A DNA stretch of 9,243 nucleotides, taken from NCBI GenBank assembly GCA_009712615.1, contig WASR01000321.1, positions 1 through 9,243 on the forward strand. Direction: 5' to 3'. The translations under genes and the position numbers were made by a program. Origin of the DNA: Methanobacterium sp. Its GTDB lineage: Archaea; Methanobacteriota; Methanobacteria; Methanobacteriales; Methanobacteriaceae. The notes beneath the pieces were generated by a model, which did not search any database, was not told where the DNA came from, and was given only the letters and a program-made list of their open reading frames with translations. This document shows, piece after piece, positions 1-8,171 of the stretch; position 1 is the stretch's first letter, and every line of letters starts with the position of its first letter.

Positions 1-1
1 A

Positions 2-1069
2 AACTTTGCATCACGGGCCATTAAACCTGCTGCATATTTAATTGAAAGGGCTGCAAAGGTTATTAATGAATCTGAAAGACCTGTTATTATTGCGGGTTTC
101 GGTTCCAAGGAACAGGGCGAAGCTCTTTTGAAATTTGCCAAGAAGATCAAGGCCCCAATAACAACAACATTCAGGGCCAAAGGAGTTGTGGATGAATATG
201 AAGACCTCTACGTTGGAAGTCATGGAGGTATTGGATCAACTGCTTCAACCAAGCTCGTTGATGAAGCAGACCTCCTGATCATTGTTGGATCTTCCTTTTC
301 CGATATGACCCAGATACCCGAGAAAAAAACTGTTCAGATAGATATTAATCCACTCATGATAGCCAGAAGATTTCCAGTGGAAGTGGGTTTGATTGGAAAC
401 TCTTCAGAAATTTTGCCTGCTCTCAATGACCTGGTTGATGAGGTTGAAAGAAAGGACTATATTTTAGAAGTGAATAAACTCAAAAAAGAATGGATAGAAC
501 TTCTTAAACAAGAATATGAGTCGGATAAATCTCCACTAAGGGCTCCTTATATCCTTGGTGTGTTGAATGAGATGATTGACTCCGATGCTATAATAACCCT
601 CGATGTAGGTGAGCACTGCTGGTGGTTTGGAAGAAATTTCTGGATGAAAAACACTCAGAAAATGATCATGTCAGGATATCTGGCTTCAATGGGTTTTGGT
701 TTGCCAGCTGCACTCACATCTCAACTTCTGTATCCTGATAAACAGGTTGTGTGTATCACAGGGGATGGTGGCTTTTCCATGGTGATGGCAGACTTTTTAA
801 CAGCAGTTAAATATCAGCTTCCAATCAAGGTATTCATATTCAACAATAAACAGCTTGGAATGATCATGCAGGAACAGAAGATGGAGGGCTATGAAAATTG
901 GCAGACAGAACTCCAGGATCTGGACTATGCAGCCTATGCAAAGTGCTGTGGAGGTGTTGGAATCAAGGTTGAAAAACCAGAAGATCTTCCAGCTGCTGTT
1001 GAAAAAGCTCTAAAATCTGTAAAACCCGTGATTGTGGATATTAATACAGATCCTAAGCGGTTCGTATGA
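2..1069 (+). CDS. TPP-dependent enzyme, pyruvate oxidase / acetolactate synthase family (5' partial)
   Basis: This is the C-terminal 355 residues of a thiamine-pyrophosphate enzyme; the frame is open to the window edge, so the real start lies upstream. The first part reads as the central TPP-enzyme domain (RPVIIAGFGS, then KAPITTTFRAKGVV). The last part is the cofactor-binding domain, with the TPP/Mg motif GDG at 761-769 and its NN partner at 842-847, the usual 25-30 residue spacing. The tail (LGMIMQEQK, TELQDLDYAAYAK, PVIVDINTDP) resembles PoxB-type pyruvate oxidases more than biosynthetic acetolactate synthase. The PYR domain with the catalytic glutamate, roughly 190 residues in this family, is outside the window, so activity and substrate cannot be judged. 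Likely a cytoplasmic 2-oxo acid decarboxylase, oxidase or synthase. It ends 56 bases before the glutamate-synthase-like gene with no terminator between, so they are probably co-transcribed. Family is confident; substrate is open. Confidence 0.88.
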   Translation, partial: NFASRAIKPAAYLIERAAKVINESERPVIIAGFGSKEQGEALLKFAKKIKAPITTTFRAKGVVDEYEDLYVGSHGGIGSTASTKLVDEADLLIIVGSSFSDMTQIPEKKTVQIDINPLMIARRFPVEVGLIGNSSEILPALNDLVDEVERKDYILEVNKLKKEWIELLKQEYESDKSPLRAPYILGVLNEMIDSDAIITLDVGEHCWWFGRNFWMKNTQKMIMSGYLASMGFGLPAALTSQLLYPDKQVVCITGDGGFSMVMADFLTAVKYQLPIKVFIFNNKQLGMIMQEQKMEGYENWQTELQDLDYAAYAKCCGGVGIKVEKPEDLPAAVEKALKSVKPVIVDINTDPKRFV

Positions 1070-1113
1070 AAAAATCTGATGTATTTTTGAAACATTTCCA
1101 TAATAGATTATCT

Positions 1114-1117
1114 GGAG
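1114..1117 (+). promoter_or_regulatory. Ribosome binding site GGAG
   Basis: GGAG sits eight bases before the ATG at 1126 and fits the archaeal anti-Shine-Dalgarno. It favours this start over the internal ATG at 1153, which lacks such a site. Confidence 0.6.
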
Positions 1118-1125
1118 ATAAATAA

Positions 1126-2628
1126 ATGGTTCAAGACTCGGAATCTAAGTTAATGAAAATTAAAAATTCGCCTGAAAATCGTGATAAGTGCCACTGTAAG
1201 CTGTGTCCAAGTTACCCCTACAAATGTGGTGGTGAAGTTCTCTACTGTGGAAAGGGACCAAGTAAATGTGATGTGGACATAGAGGTCTGCATATGTGATA
1301 CGTGTCCCATTTACTTCGAATATGGTCTTAAGGGTATTTACTTCTGTGATAAGGACATGGTTGGTGAAAACAAGGTTTTCATGAGAAAAAAACGTTCAGA
1401 TGAGGATGATGATCACTATCAGACTGTGGTGGATATAAAGGATGAAAGTGCTGTAGGTGAGAGTGTGATTGGATCCATGGGATCCCTTAAAAAACTGCCA
1501 TTCTCGTTGGACGATCTCTACTTCATCCCTGCCCAGGTCATGAAAATACCACTCAATGCAACAGATCCTGTTGAAACAAACATTGTCATTGGGAAAAATG
1601 CTAAAAAACCTTTGAATCTGTCATCTCCCATTATGATATCTGGCCTGAGTTTCGGTGCTGTTTCAAAGAACACTAAAAATGTGATATCAGAAACTGCAGC
1701 TAAGTTGAATGTTGGTTTTAACTCGGGGGAAGGCGGTGTTCTTGAGGAGGATCTCGAAAGATCCAAGACCATGGTTGTTCAGTACTCCACTGGAAGGTTT
1801 GGTGTTGAAGACGAAATTTTAAAAAATGCAGCTGCAATAGAGATCAGATTTGGACAGGGCGCCTATCCTGGTAAGGGAAGTTACCTGCCTGCAGAGAAGA
1901 TGTCTGATGAAGTTTCAAGTAAAAGAAACTTGGATCATGGAGAACCAGCCTATTCACCAGCCCACCATCCAGACATTGAAACACCGAGGGATCTTAAGAG
2001 AAAGGTGTTGAAACTCAGGAGAATGAGTTCAGGAGCACCGATCGGTACTAAAATTGGCTGTGGAAATGTTGAAGATGATGTGAAGGTACTGGTTGAAGCA
2101 GGGGTAGACTTCATAGCGCTTGATGGGTTTGGTGGAGGTACCGGTGCAACAGATAAATATGTGAGGGAAAATGTTGGAATACCCATCTTCTCTGCATTAC
2201 CACGTGCAAAACAAACCTTGAACAAATTAAAACCTAAAAGAAGAGTTTCACTCATTGGTAGCGGTGGGCTTCGAAGTTCTGCTGACTTTGCCAAATGTCT
2301 TGCCCTGGGTGCCGATGCTGTTTATATTGGTACCGCTGCCCTGATAGCAATTAACTGTGAACAGTACAGGTTGTGCTACACAGGTAACTGTCCAACAGGC
2401 ATTGCAACCCAAAACCCCAAACTCGAAAAACAGGTAGACCAAGGGGAAGGTGTTCAAAAACTAAGCAACTTCATAGAACTATCCACCAAGGAAATAGCCA
2501 ATTTAACAAGAATAACAGGTAAGGATGCTGTTTCAAAGCTGGATAAATCAGATTTAGTATCTGTAAAAAGGGATCTTGCAGTTATAACTGGGGTTAAATG
2601 GATAAACGGAGAACTACAAGGTAATTAA
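1126..2628 (+). CDS. DUF2769-like cysteine domain fused to glutamate synthase FMN/[3Fe-4S] domain
   Basis: A 500-residue protein. Residues 22-74 hold ten cysteines (22, 24, 27, 34, 41, 48, 55, 57, 60, 74) in a pattern I recognise as DUF2769, a probable metal or Fe-S binding module. Residues about 110-480 are the glutamate synthase central/FMN domain: ISGLSFGAVS, NSGEGG, GQGAYPGKGSYLP, SPAHHPDIE, the FMN-loop GFGGGTGAT, and IGSGGLRSS. Cys411, Cys417 and Cys422 form the C-x5-C-x4-C motif that binds the [3Fe-4S] cluster in GltB. The N-terminal glutamine amidotransferase domain and C-terminal GXGXG domain of full GltB (about 1500 residues) are absent, and the N-terminus is not the usual 2[4Fe-4S] ferredoxin of archaeal GltS. 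It may need partner subunits, or it may be a related FMN enzyme such as an MgsC-type amine:glutamate transferase. The start is fixed by an in-frame TAA touching the ATG and by GGAG at 1114-1117. Confidence 0.92.
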   Translation: MVQDSESKLMKIKNSPENRDKCHCKLCPSYPYKCGGEVLYCGKGPSKCDVDIEVCICDTCPIYFEYGLKGIYFCDKDMVGENKVFMRKKRSDEDDDHYQTVVDIKDESAVGESVIGSMGSLKKLPFSLDDLYFIPAQVMKIPLNATDPVETNIVIGKNAKKPLNLSSPIMISGLSFGAVSKNTKNVISETAAKLNVGFNSGEGGVLEEDLERSKTMVVQYSTGRFGVEDEILKNAAAIEIRFGQGAYPGKGSYLPAEKMSDEVSSKRNLDHGEPAYSPAHHPDIETPRDLKRKVLKLRRMSSGAPIGTKIGCGNVEDDVKVLVEAGVDFIALDGFGGGTGATDKYVRENVGIPIFSALPRAKQTLNKLKPKRRVSLIGSGGLRSSADFAKCLALGADAVYIGTAALIAINCEQYRLCYTGNCPTGIATQNPKLEKQVDQGEGVQKLSNFIELSTKEIANLTRITGKDAVSKLDKSDLVSVKRDLAVITGVKWINGELQGN

Positions 2629-2647
2629 ACAAATTTTTGCACTTCAA

Positions 2648-2695
2648 TTTTTTTTCAATTTTTTTGTTCACAATTCAATTCTGTGCTCTTTTTTT
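2648..2695 (+). terminator. Archaeal multi-T-tract terminator after the glutamate-synthase-like gene
   Basis: Runs of eight T (2648-2655), seven T (2659-2665) and seven T (2689-2695) begin 20 bases after the stop codon, with a shorter T5 run just before them at 2634-2638. Archaeal RNA polymerase terminates at such T-rich tracts without a stable hairpin, and no GC-rich stem is present. This likely separates the two-gene operon from the helicase gene. Confidence 0.65.
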
Positions 2696-2760
2696 AAGAT
2701 AATTTTTTGAAGGTTGGGTTTGGATCTTTTCTACAGGTTTCAGGATATTCATGGTTAATC

Positions 2761-2788
2761 CATTGGAATATTGGAACAGAAACCAATG
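2761..2788 (+). repeat. Small inverted repeat CATTGG / ATTGG / CCAATG upstream of the helicase gene
   Basis: CATTGG (2761-2766) and ATTGG (2770-2774) are near-direct copies, and both are complementary to CCAATG (2783-2788). The nearer pair would form a five-base stem with an eight-base loop. It lies upstream of the possible promoter of the big gene, so it could be an operator half-site set. It is short enough to be chance. Confidence 0.3.
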
Positions 2789-2794
2789 AACAAT

Positions 2795-2816
2795 AGAAAA
2801 ACTTATGCCCTATAAG
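2795..2816 (+). promoter_or_regulatory. Possible promoter of the DUF4011 helicase gene
   Basis: An A-rich stretch that could be a BRE (GAAAAA) is followed by TTATG and then TATAAG at 2811-2816. Initiation about 25 bases downstream would leave a leader of roughly 35-50 bases. Neither element matches the archaeal TATA consensus well. The case rests mainly on position, after a terminator and before a large gene. Confidence 0.25.
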
Positions 2817-2862
2817 ACCAAGATAGTTTTTTTAAGAATAAATTGTAATTCAATAAGATGTT

Positions 2863-2867
2863 GGGGT
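2863..2867 (+). promoter_or_regulatory. Weak ribosome binding site GGGGT that decides the helicase start
   Basis: GGGGT, a near match to GAGGT, lies seven bases before the ATG at 2875 but only four before the GTG at 2872. An in-frame TAA at 2854-2856 rules out earlier starts. The spacing favours the ATG. Confidence 0.4.
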
Positions 2868-2874
2868 AGTTGTG

Positions 2875-5800
2875 ATGGAAGAATCAGCAAACATTAACAC
2901 GGAAGCAAAGATAGGGGCACTCAGAAAAAATTTGCTTGATTTGACCATGCGAAACAAACTCTTAAACTTCAAACCCCTGGCCAGATCAATCAAGGTCGTG
3001 GATGAAATTCCAACCGAGATCTATCAGCTAATGGTCTTGGAAGATAAGAAGATGCAGTTCATTCCAAGGGCCAGAAAACCTGTTAAAAAAGATTTTGAAG
3101 GAACTGAAAAACCTGAAGATCATGAGGAAGAAGAAGAGTTAAAACTCAAACCCATAGACATCACAGACAAGGAAGCATCCCTGCTCTGGAAGTTACCCCT
3201 TCCAAACAGCAAGGTTTCAAGTAAACACAGAAATCTACTACTTCAAACCAATCATGAATCTGAAGAGCTTCAAAAAAGATTGTTCTACATCAATCAACAG
3301 GCCAGATCTGTGTTGGAAGAACAGGGATACAACATACTCTACTTGGCACTTGGTTTCCTTGAGTGGACAGAAAACAGCGACCCTGAAACCAAGAGAAAGG
3401 CACCATTAATACTCATACCAGTGGAACTGGAACGTAAGAAGGTTAAAGGATCCTTCAAACTCAGATGGACTGGTGAAGACATCATTCCAAACATTTCCCT
3501 CCAGGAAAAGCTGCTTGAACAGGGTGTTGAGCTCCCTGGCTTTGAAATGCCTGAACATAAGGAGGGTATTTACCACTACTTTGAATCTGTTTCCGATTCA
3601 ATAGAACCTAAAAAGGGTTGGAACGTTGTTTATGAAATTTATCTCAACTTCTTCAGCTTCACCAAGTTCGTGATGTTCAAGGACCTGGACCCTGCAAGCT
3701 GGGGAGGAGTTTCCATTGCAGAGAACAGCATAATAAAAACCTTGTTTGATGATGTTGAATCCATTGAGAAAACAGAGTTTCATGAGGAAGATGTTGACAA
3801 GAAACTGAACAGTAAAGATGTTTTTAACGTGGTTGATGCAGATTCTTCACAGATAGCAGTTGTTGAAGAGGCTAAAAGTGGAATGAACCTGGTTGTTGAG
3901 GGACCCCCAGGCACAGGAAAATCTCAAACCATTGTCAACCTAATATCTGAACTCATGGCCAACGGTAAATCCGTGCTGTTTGTAAGTGAAAAAATGGCGG
4001 CTTTAGAGGTTGTTAAAACACGTTTAGATAGTATTGGGTTGGGAGAGTTTTGTCTCGAACTTCACAGCCACAAATCCAACAAGAAAAATGTGTTAAAGGA
4101 ACTTGAAAGAACTCTATACAGTCAATATGACCGTTTAAGACCTTTGGATGAGGAATTTGAGGAACTTGAAAGGTTGAAACTGGAACTCAACCAGTACAAC
4201 GAAGTTCTGCACACATCCATTGGAAACTCTGGTTTTTCACCATTCCAACTCTTCGGAATGAAGGAAGAAGCTATTCAACACTTCATGAAGGTTGAAAGAA
4301 ATATTCCACGTGCACACATCGAAAATCCTGAATCTTACAGTCAGAAGGATTGGAAAAATGCTGTTTCAACCCTTAAAAATGTTACTGAAGTCATAACTCC
4401 ACTCAAACCAATCTCTAAGAATGCATGGTACAACACAGAACCAGGAACCATACTACCCACGGACAGTGAAGACATTGCTGAACTGCTTGAAAATGCAGTA
4501 TTAACACTCAACGATGTGGAAGCAGATCTTTACGAACTCATCGAATTAACGGGAATCAGAAAACCGTTGAATAAAAGTGAACTCGACAGTTCCATCAAAA
4601 CAGCCCTGTTAATTGCAGATCCACTCACCACCAACCCAGAAGTAATTTTCAACCCTGTCTGGGAAATTGGTAGGAGCGAAATCATCCACATCATCGACAT
4701 CATGGTGGAGTACGATACCAACAGGAAGGAACTGGAGAAGAGGTTCAACAAAGGGGTTTTAAATACCAATATCCAGAGCCTTCTAGATGATTACCAGGAA
4801 ACTTCATCTAAATTCTTGAAGAGCTTCAGGGGCAAATATAAAAAATCCAAAGACAAAATAGCCAAACTCTACAGGGGCGAAGTTCCTGAAGATGATGATG
4901 TGGTTATAGAGGATCTTAAAACCCTTAAATCCTGTCAAGAACTCCAGAAAAAACTGGAGGATCTTAATTCTGAAGCTAAGGCTGTGTTTGGTGATGATTG
5001 GAAGGGTACAGAAACTGATCTTAAAAAAATTAAGGACCTTGCAGAGTGGGTTTTAACTGTTAAAAAACTGTTGAAAACAGGGAAAATAACAGAAAGGACC
5101 TTTGATATTATTGTGGATGGACCTGACACTGCAACAATAAATGGAACCATTCAAAAACTTAACAAGGACTATGGTAGCTTTTTAAAGGTTTACAAGGCCA
5201 TAAAGGGTTACATCAAAATTGATGAGGAACTCGTTTTCGGTACTAAAATGAGGTTTGTGAGGTTTCATGAACTGGAAAGTCGTATTGAAAACTTCCTGAA
5301 GGGCATGCCATTACTCCAGAAATGGTCACAGCTAACAGCCATTTTGAATGAAACTCCGAGTCCCATTGCCCAACCTATTGTGGAGCTGATTAAGGCTGAT
5401 AAAATTAACATTGAGGATATTATTCCATGTTTACAGGCCAACTTTGCAGATGATCTTCTGAGAAATGCATTTCTTGAAAATCACATACTTTCAAGTTTTA
5501 TTGGTGAAATTCATGAGAGAAAGATCGGCAGATTCATTGATCTGGACCGGAAAATTATTTCACTTAACAGAAAACGAATATCTAACAGGATCGCCTACAA
5601 CAGACCCCACATCAACACTGCTGTTTCTAGAAATTCCGAGTTGGGAATTTTACTCAGTGAATTTAACAGGAAGCGTGGCCACATGCCGATACGTAAACTG
5701 CTTTCAAATGCAGGTAACCTGGTTAAAAAGATCAAGCCATGCTTCATGATGAGTCCCCTTTCTGTTGCCCAGTTCATTGACCCTAAAAATTCTGTGGATC

Positions 5801-8037
5801 TGAGGTTCGATGTGGTTATCTTCGATGAAGCCAGTCAGGTAAAACCTGAAGATGCACTTGGAGCATTTTTAAGGGCTAATCAAGCAGTTGTTATGGGTGA
5901 TACAAGACAGCTTCCGCCCACAACATTTTTTGATATCATACTCGAGACTGATGAGAATGAGGACTATGAAATTGCCTCAATCTCGGATATGGAAAGTATT
6001 TTACATCTTTGTAAGGGAAGGTTCCCTACCAAGATGTTGAGGTGGCACTACAGAAGCCGGCACGAATCTTTGATCGCACTTTCCAACCAGGAATTTTATG
6101 ACAACAACCTTCTCATCTATCCTTCACCATGCCATGAAACTGAAAGCCTCGGACTCAAGTTTGAGTATATGGAAGACACAGTTTACGATCGTGGTAACAC
6201 ATCATCCAACAGGCTGGAAGCAAGAAGGGTTGTTGAAGCTGCTGGAGATCACTACAGGGAACATGGTCTCTCCAAGAGTTTGGGTATAGGAACCTTCAAT
6301 ATCAAACAACAGCAGGCAATTCTTGAAGAGGTAGAGCTTTACCTAAGACAGAATCCGGTGCTTGAAAAATACTTTGCAAGTGATATTGAAGAACATTTCT
6401 TCGTTAAAAATCTTGAAACCATCCAGGGAGATGAAAGAGACGTGATCTTCATAAGTGTGGGGTATGGAAACGACGAAAATGGACATCTGAGCCTAAACTT
6501 CGGACCATTAAACAGGGAAGGTGGAGAGAGACGTTTAAATGTACTTATAACCAGGGCAAGGGAGAAAACTGTTGTGTTTTCCAATTTCAGACACACAGAA
6601 ATTAATCTGAATGAAAATGCACCATTCGGACTCAGGGCCCTTAAATCATTTTTAAAGTACTCTGAAACCAAGATGCTTGACACCAAGTACGATTCTGGTG
6701 AGGAATTAAACACAGAATTTGAAGATTCCCTCTACGAATTCCTGAGATCCCACAACTACGAAGTTCACAAGCAGGTTGGATGTGCAGGTTTCAGGATAGA
6801 TCTTGCTGTGGTTGATCCAGAGGAAAGGGGAAAGTACCTGGTTGGTATTGAATGCGACGGGGAAACCTACCACAGTTCACCAGTAGCCAGGGACAGGGAC
6901 AGGCTTCGCCAGCAAATTCTCGAAGGTTTAGAGTGGCACATCTACAGAGTATGGTCAACGGACTGGTACAGAAACCGTGCAGAATCTGAGAAACGATTAC
7001 TGGAAGCTGTTAAAAATGCTAAGGATTTAAAGCCAATAGTTAAACTCGACACAACACCTGACGACATGGAAAGTGTCAAACCTATTGGAGAGTACGAACC
7101 TTCCTATGAAAGGACAGGAACTGGAAAGGTGGAAAACAGCACACTACCTGAAGAGGAAATAGATCCCCAAACAGTTAAATGGGAATCTGATGAGTTGAAA
7201 CCTGAGTTATCTCCTGAAACTGATCCTGAAATCATTGCAGACTCCGAGATCGTTGAAAATGCAAAGTTCGAAGAACCAGAAACCTATCCTGAGTTTGATG
7301 AAAAGGAAGGATTACCAGAATTTGAAGAAACAGAATCTCAAGACATTGAAGCGAATCAGATTGTTGAAGATGAACCCCCTCTGCAAGTTGTGGAGGAAAA
7401 TTTATCCAAGCCCGTTTTAGATGATGTTCCTGAAAAACCTGTTATAGAGGAAGCTGTTGAGTTTGTGGATCCTGTGGATGATGAGGAAGACAGTGTTATT
7501 GACTATGTTCCGTGCACAGAATTCTGTATTCCTGTGACTGGTGAACTCCATGAAAAATCTGTGGAGGACATGTCCAGGGTTGTGGTGCAAATTGTGGATG
7601 AAGAAGGCCCAATACACATCACAGAAATTATAAGAAGAATAAGAGTTGTCTGGGGACTTAAAAGGGCAGGTAAACGAATTCATGATTCTATCATGGCGGG
7701 TGTGGAACTTGCAGATAAAAATGGAAACATCATAATCAGGGATGATTTTGTCTACTCACGAAGTGCTGTTTTGAGGGTCAGGAGACGTTCTGTGGATCCT
7801 CCGGCCAAGATCAACCTTATAAGTGATGAGGAAATTGCAAAAGCCGTGCAAATAGTGTTGAAAACCCAATATGCATCTCCAATGGCTGAAATTGTCAAGC
7901 AAACTTCGAGGTTATTCGGAATCAAAGTTACAAGGGGAGCTACAGCTAAAAGAATCGAAGGAATTGTGCTGGAACTTCTTGAAAGCGGATCTCTAGAGTT
8001 ACAGGCCAATGGAATGATAAATTTCCCTAAATCATGA
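2875..8037 (+). CDS. DUF4011 / superfamily 1 helicase / PD-(D/E)XK nuclease / DUF3320 protein (Hhe-like defence candidate)
   Basis: An intact protein of 1720 residues. Domains in order: DUF4011 (LLDLTMRNKLLNF 20-32, APLILIPVEL 176-185); helicase Walker A GPPGTGKS 343-350; a helical, charged insertion of about 630 residues; Walker B with DEAS 984-987; motif III GDTRQLPP 1008-1015; LRWHYRSRHE 1055-1064; QGDERD 1184-1189; and the arginine-finger motif NVLITRAREK 1222-1231. A Vsr/MTES_1575-like nuclease follows (about 1282-1380) with plausible catalytic D1309 and E1326-C-D1328. An acidic linker (1383-1562), DUF3320 (about 1567-1625; RRIRVVWGLKRAGKRI) and a winged-helix-like tail (1646-1714) complete it. 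All helicase and nuclease motifs look intact, so an ATP-driven nucleic acid translocase with nuclease activity is expected in the cytoplasm. From memory, DUF4011-helicase-Vsr is the architecture of the Hhe antiphage protein; defence here is inferred. A GTG one codon earlier is an alternative start. Confidence 0.93.
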   Translation: MEESANINTEAKIGALRKNLLDLTMRNKLLNFKPLARSIKVVDEIPTEIYQLMVLEDKKMQFIPRARKPVKKDFEGTEKPEDHEEEEELKLKPIDITDKEASLLWKLPLPNSKVSSKHRNLLLQTNHESEELQKRLFYINQQARSVLEEQGYNILYLALGFLEWTENSDPETKRKAPLILIPVELERKKVKGSFKLRWTGEDIIPNISLQEKLLEQGVELPGFEMPEHKEGIYHYFESVSDSIEPKKGWNVVYEIYLNFFSFTKFVMFKDLDPASWGGVSIAENSIIKTLFDDVESIEKTEFHEEDVDKKLNSKDVFNVVDADSSQIAVVEEAKSGMNLVVEGPPGTGKSQTIVNLISELMANGKSVLFVSEKMAALEVVKTRLDSIGLGEFCLELHSHKSNKKNVLKELERTLYSQYDRLRPLDEEFEELERLKLELNQYNEVLHTSIGNSGFSPFQLFGMKEEAIQHFMKVERNIPRAHIENPESYSQKDWKNAVSTLKNVTEVITPLKPISKNAWYNTEPGTILPTDSEDIAELLENAVLTLNDVEADLYELIELTGIRKPLNKSELDSSIKTALLIADPLTTNPEVIFNPVWEIGRSEIIHIIDIMVEYDTNRKELEKRFNKGVLNTNIQSLLDDYQETSSKFLKSFRGKYKKSKDKIAKLYRGEVPEDDDVVIEDLKTLKSCQELQKKLEDLNSEAKAVFGDDWKGTETDLKKIKDLAEWVLTVKKLLKTGKITERTFDIIVDGPDTATINGTIQKLNKDYGSFLKVYKAIKGYIKIDEELVFGTKMRFVRFHELESRIENFLKGMPLLQKWSQLTAILNETPSPIAQPIVELIKADKINIEDIIPCLQANFADDLLRNAFLENHILSSFIGEIHERKIGRFIDLDRKIISLNRKRISNRIAYNRPHINTAVSRNSELGILLSEFNRKRGHMPIRKLLSNAGNLVKKIKPCFMMSPLSVAQFIDPKNSVDLRFDVVIFDEASQVKPEDALGAFLRANQAVVMGDTRQLPPTTFFDIILETDENEDYEIASISDMESILHLCKGRFPTKMLRWHYRSRHESLIALSNQEFYDNNLLIYPSPCHETESLGLKFEYMEDTVYDRGNTSSNRLEARRVVEAAGDHYREHGLSKSLGIGTFNIKQQQAILEEVELYLRQNPVLEKYFASDIEEHFFVKNLETIQGDERDVIFISVGYGNDENGHLSLNFGPLNREGGERRLNVLITRAREKTVVFSNFRHTEINLNENAPFGLRALKSFLKYSETKMLDTKYDSGEELNTEFEDSLYEFLRSHNYEVHKQVGCAGFRIDLAVVDPEERGKYLVGIECDGETYHSSPVARDRDRLRQQILEGLEWHIYRVWSTDWYRNRAESEKRLLEAVKNAKDLKPIVKLDTTPDDMESVKPIGEYEPSYERTGTGKVENSTLPEEEIDPQTVKWESDELKPELSPETDPEIIADSEIVENAKFEEPETYPEFDEKEGLPEFEETESQDIEANQIVEDEPPLQVVEENLSKPVLDDVPEKPVIEEAVEFVDPVDDEEDSVIDYVPCTEFCIPVTGELHEKSVEDMSRVVVQIVDEEGPIHITEIIRRIRVVWGLKRAGKRIHDSIMAGVELADKNGNIIIRDDFVYSRSAVLRVRRRSVDPPAKINLISDEEIAKAVQIVLKTQYASPMAEIVKQTSRLFGIKVTRGATAKRIEGIVLELLESGSLELQANGMINFPKS

Positions 8038-8069
8038 GTATCCATTGAATTATACGGATTAAAAACTGA

Positions 8070-8116
8070 TTTTTCATGTTTTTAGGCTGTAAAATTAGTT
8101 TTTTATCAATCTTTTT
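8070..8116 (+). terminator. T-tract terminator region after the helicase gene
   Basis: Four T runs of five or six bases (8070-8074, 8079-8083, 8099-8104, 8112-8116) begin 33 bases after the helicase stop codon. Spaced T-tracts like these are the archaeal intrinsic signal. Each run is shorter than those after the preceding operon, so read-through into the next gene is possible. Confidence 0.5.
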
Positions 8117-8128
8117 CTTGGATACTGT

Positions 8129-8160
8129 CCAAAAAAATTTCTACTGGAGATTATTTTTGG
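8129..8160 (+). repeat. Weak inverted repeat CCAAAAA / TTTTTGG
   Basis: CCAAAAA (8129-8135) and TTTTTGG (8154-8160) could pair as a seven-base stem across an 18-base loop. It lies between the T-tracts and the next promoter. Mostly A-T pairs and a long loop make it a weak structure that may be chance in AT-rich DNA. Confidence 0.25.
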
Positions 8161-8171
8161 GGGTTTTGAGA

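Noticed and set aside
128..130. TTG as the start of the TPP enzyme gene
   Set aside because: The frame is open and shows family-typical sequence (RPVIIAGFGS) upstream to position 2. The TTG is an internal leucine codon.
2751..2789. Twelve-codon ORF starting ATGGTTAAT as a leader peptide for the helicase gene
   Set aside because: It has no ribosome site and lies upstream of the likely transcription start. Its length is what chance gives in AT-rich DNA.
7752..8045. Minus-strand frame of 97 codons at the end of the helicase gene
   Set aside because: It lies almost wholly antisense to the conserved DUF3320 and winged-helix coding sequence, has no family resemblance and no ribosome site. The same applies to the other antisense frames over 1518-2457, 3598-5777, 6339-6713, 7417-7683 and 8602-9201.
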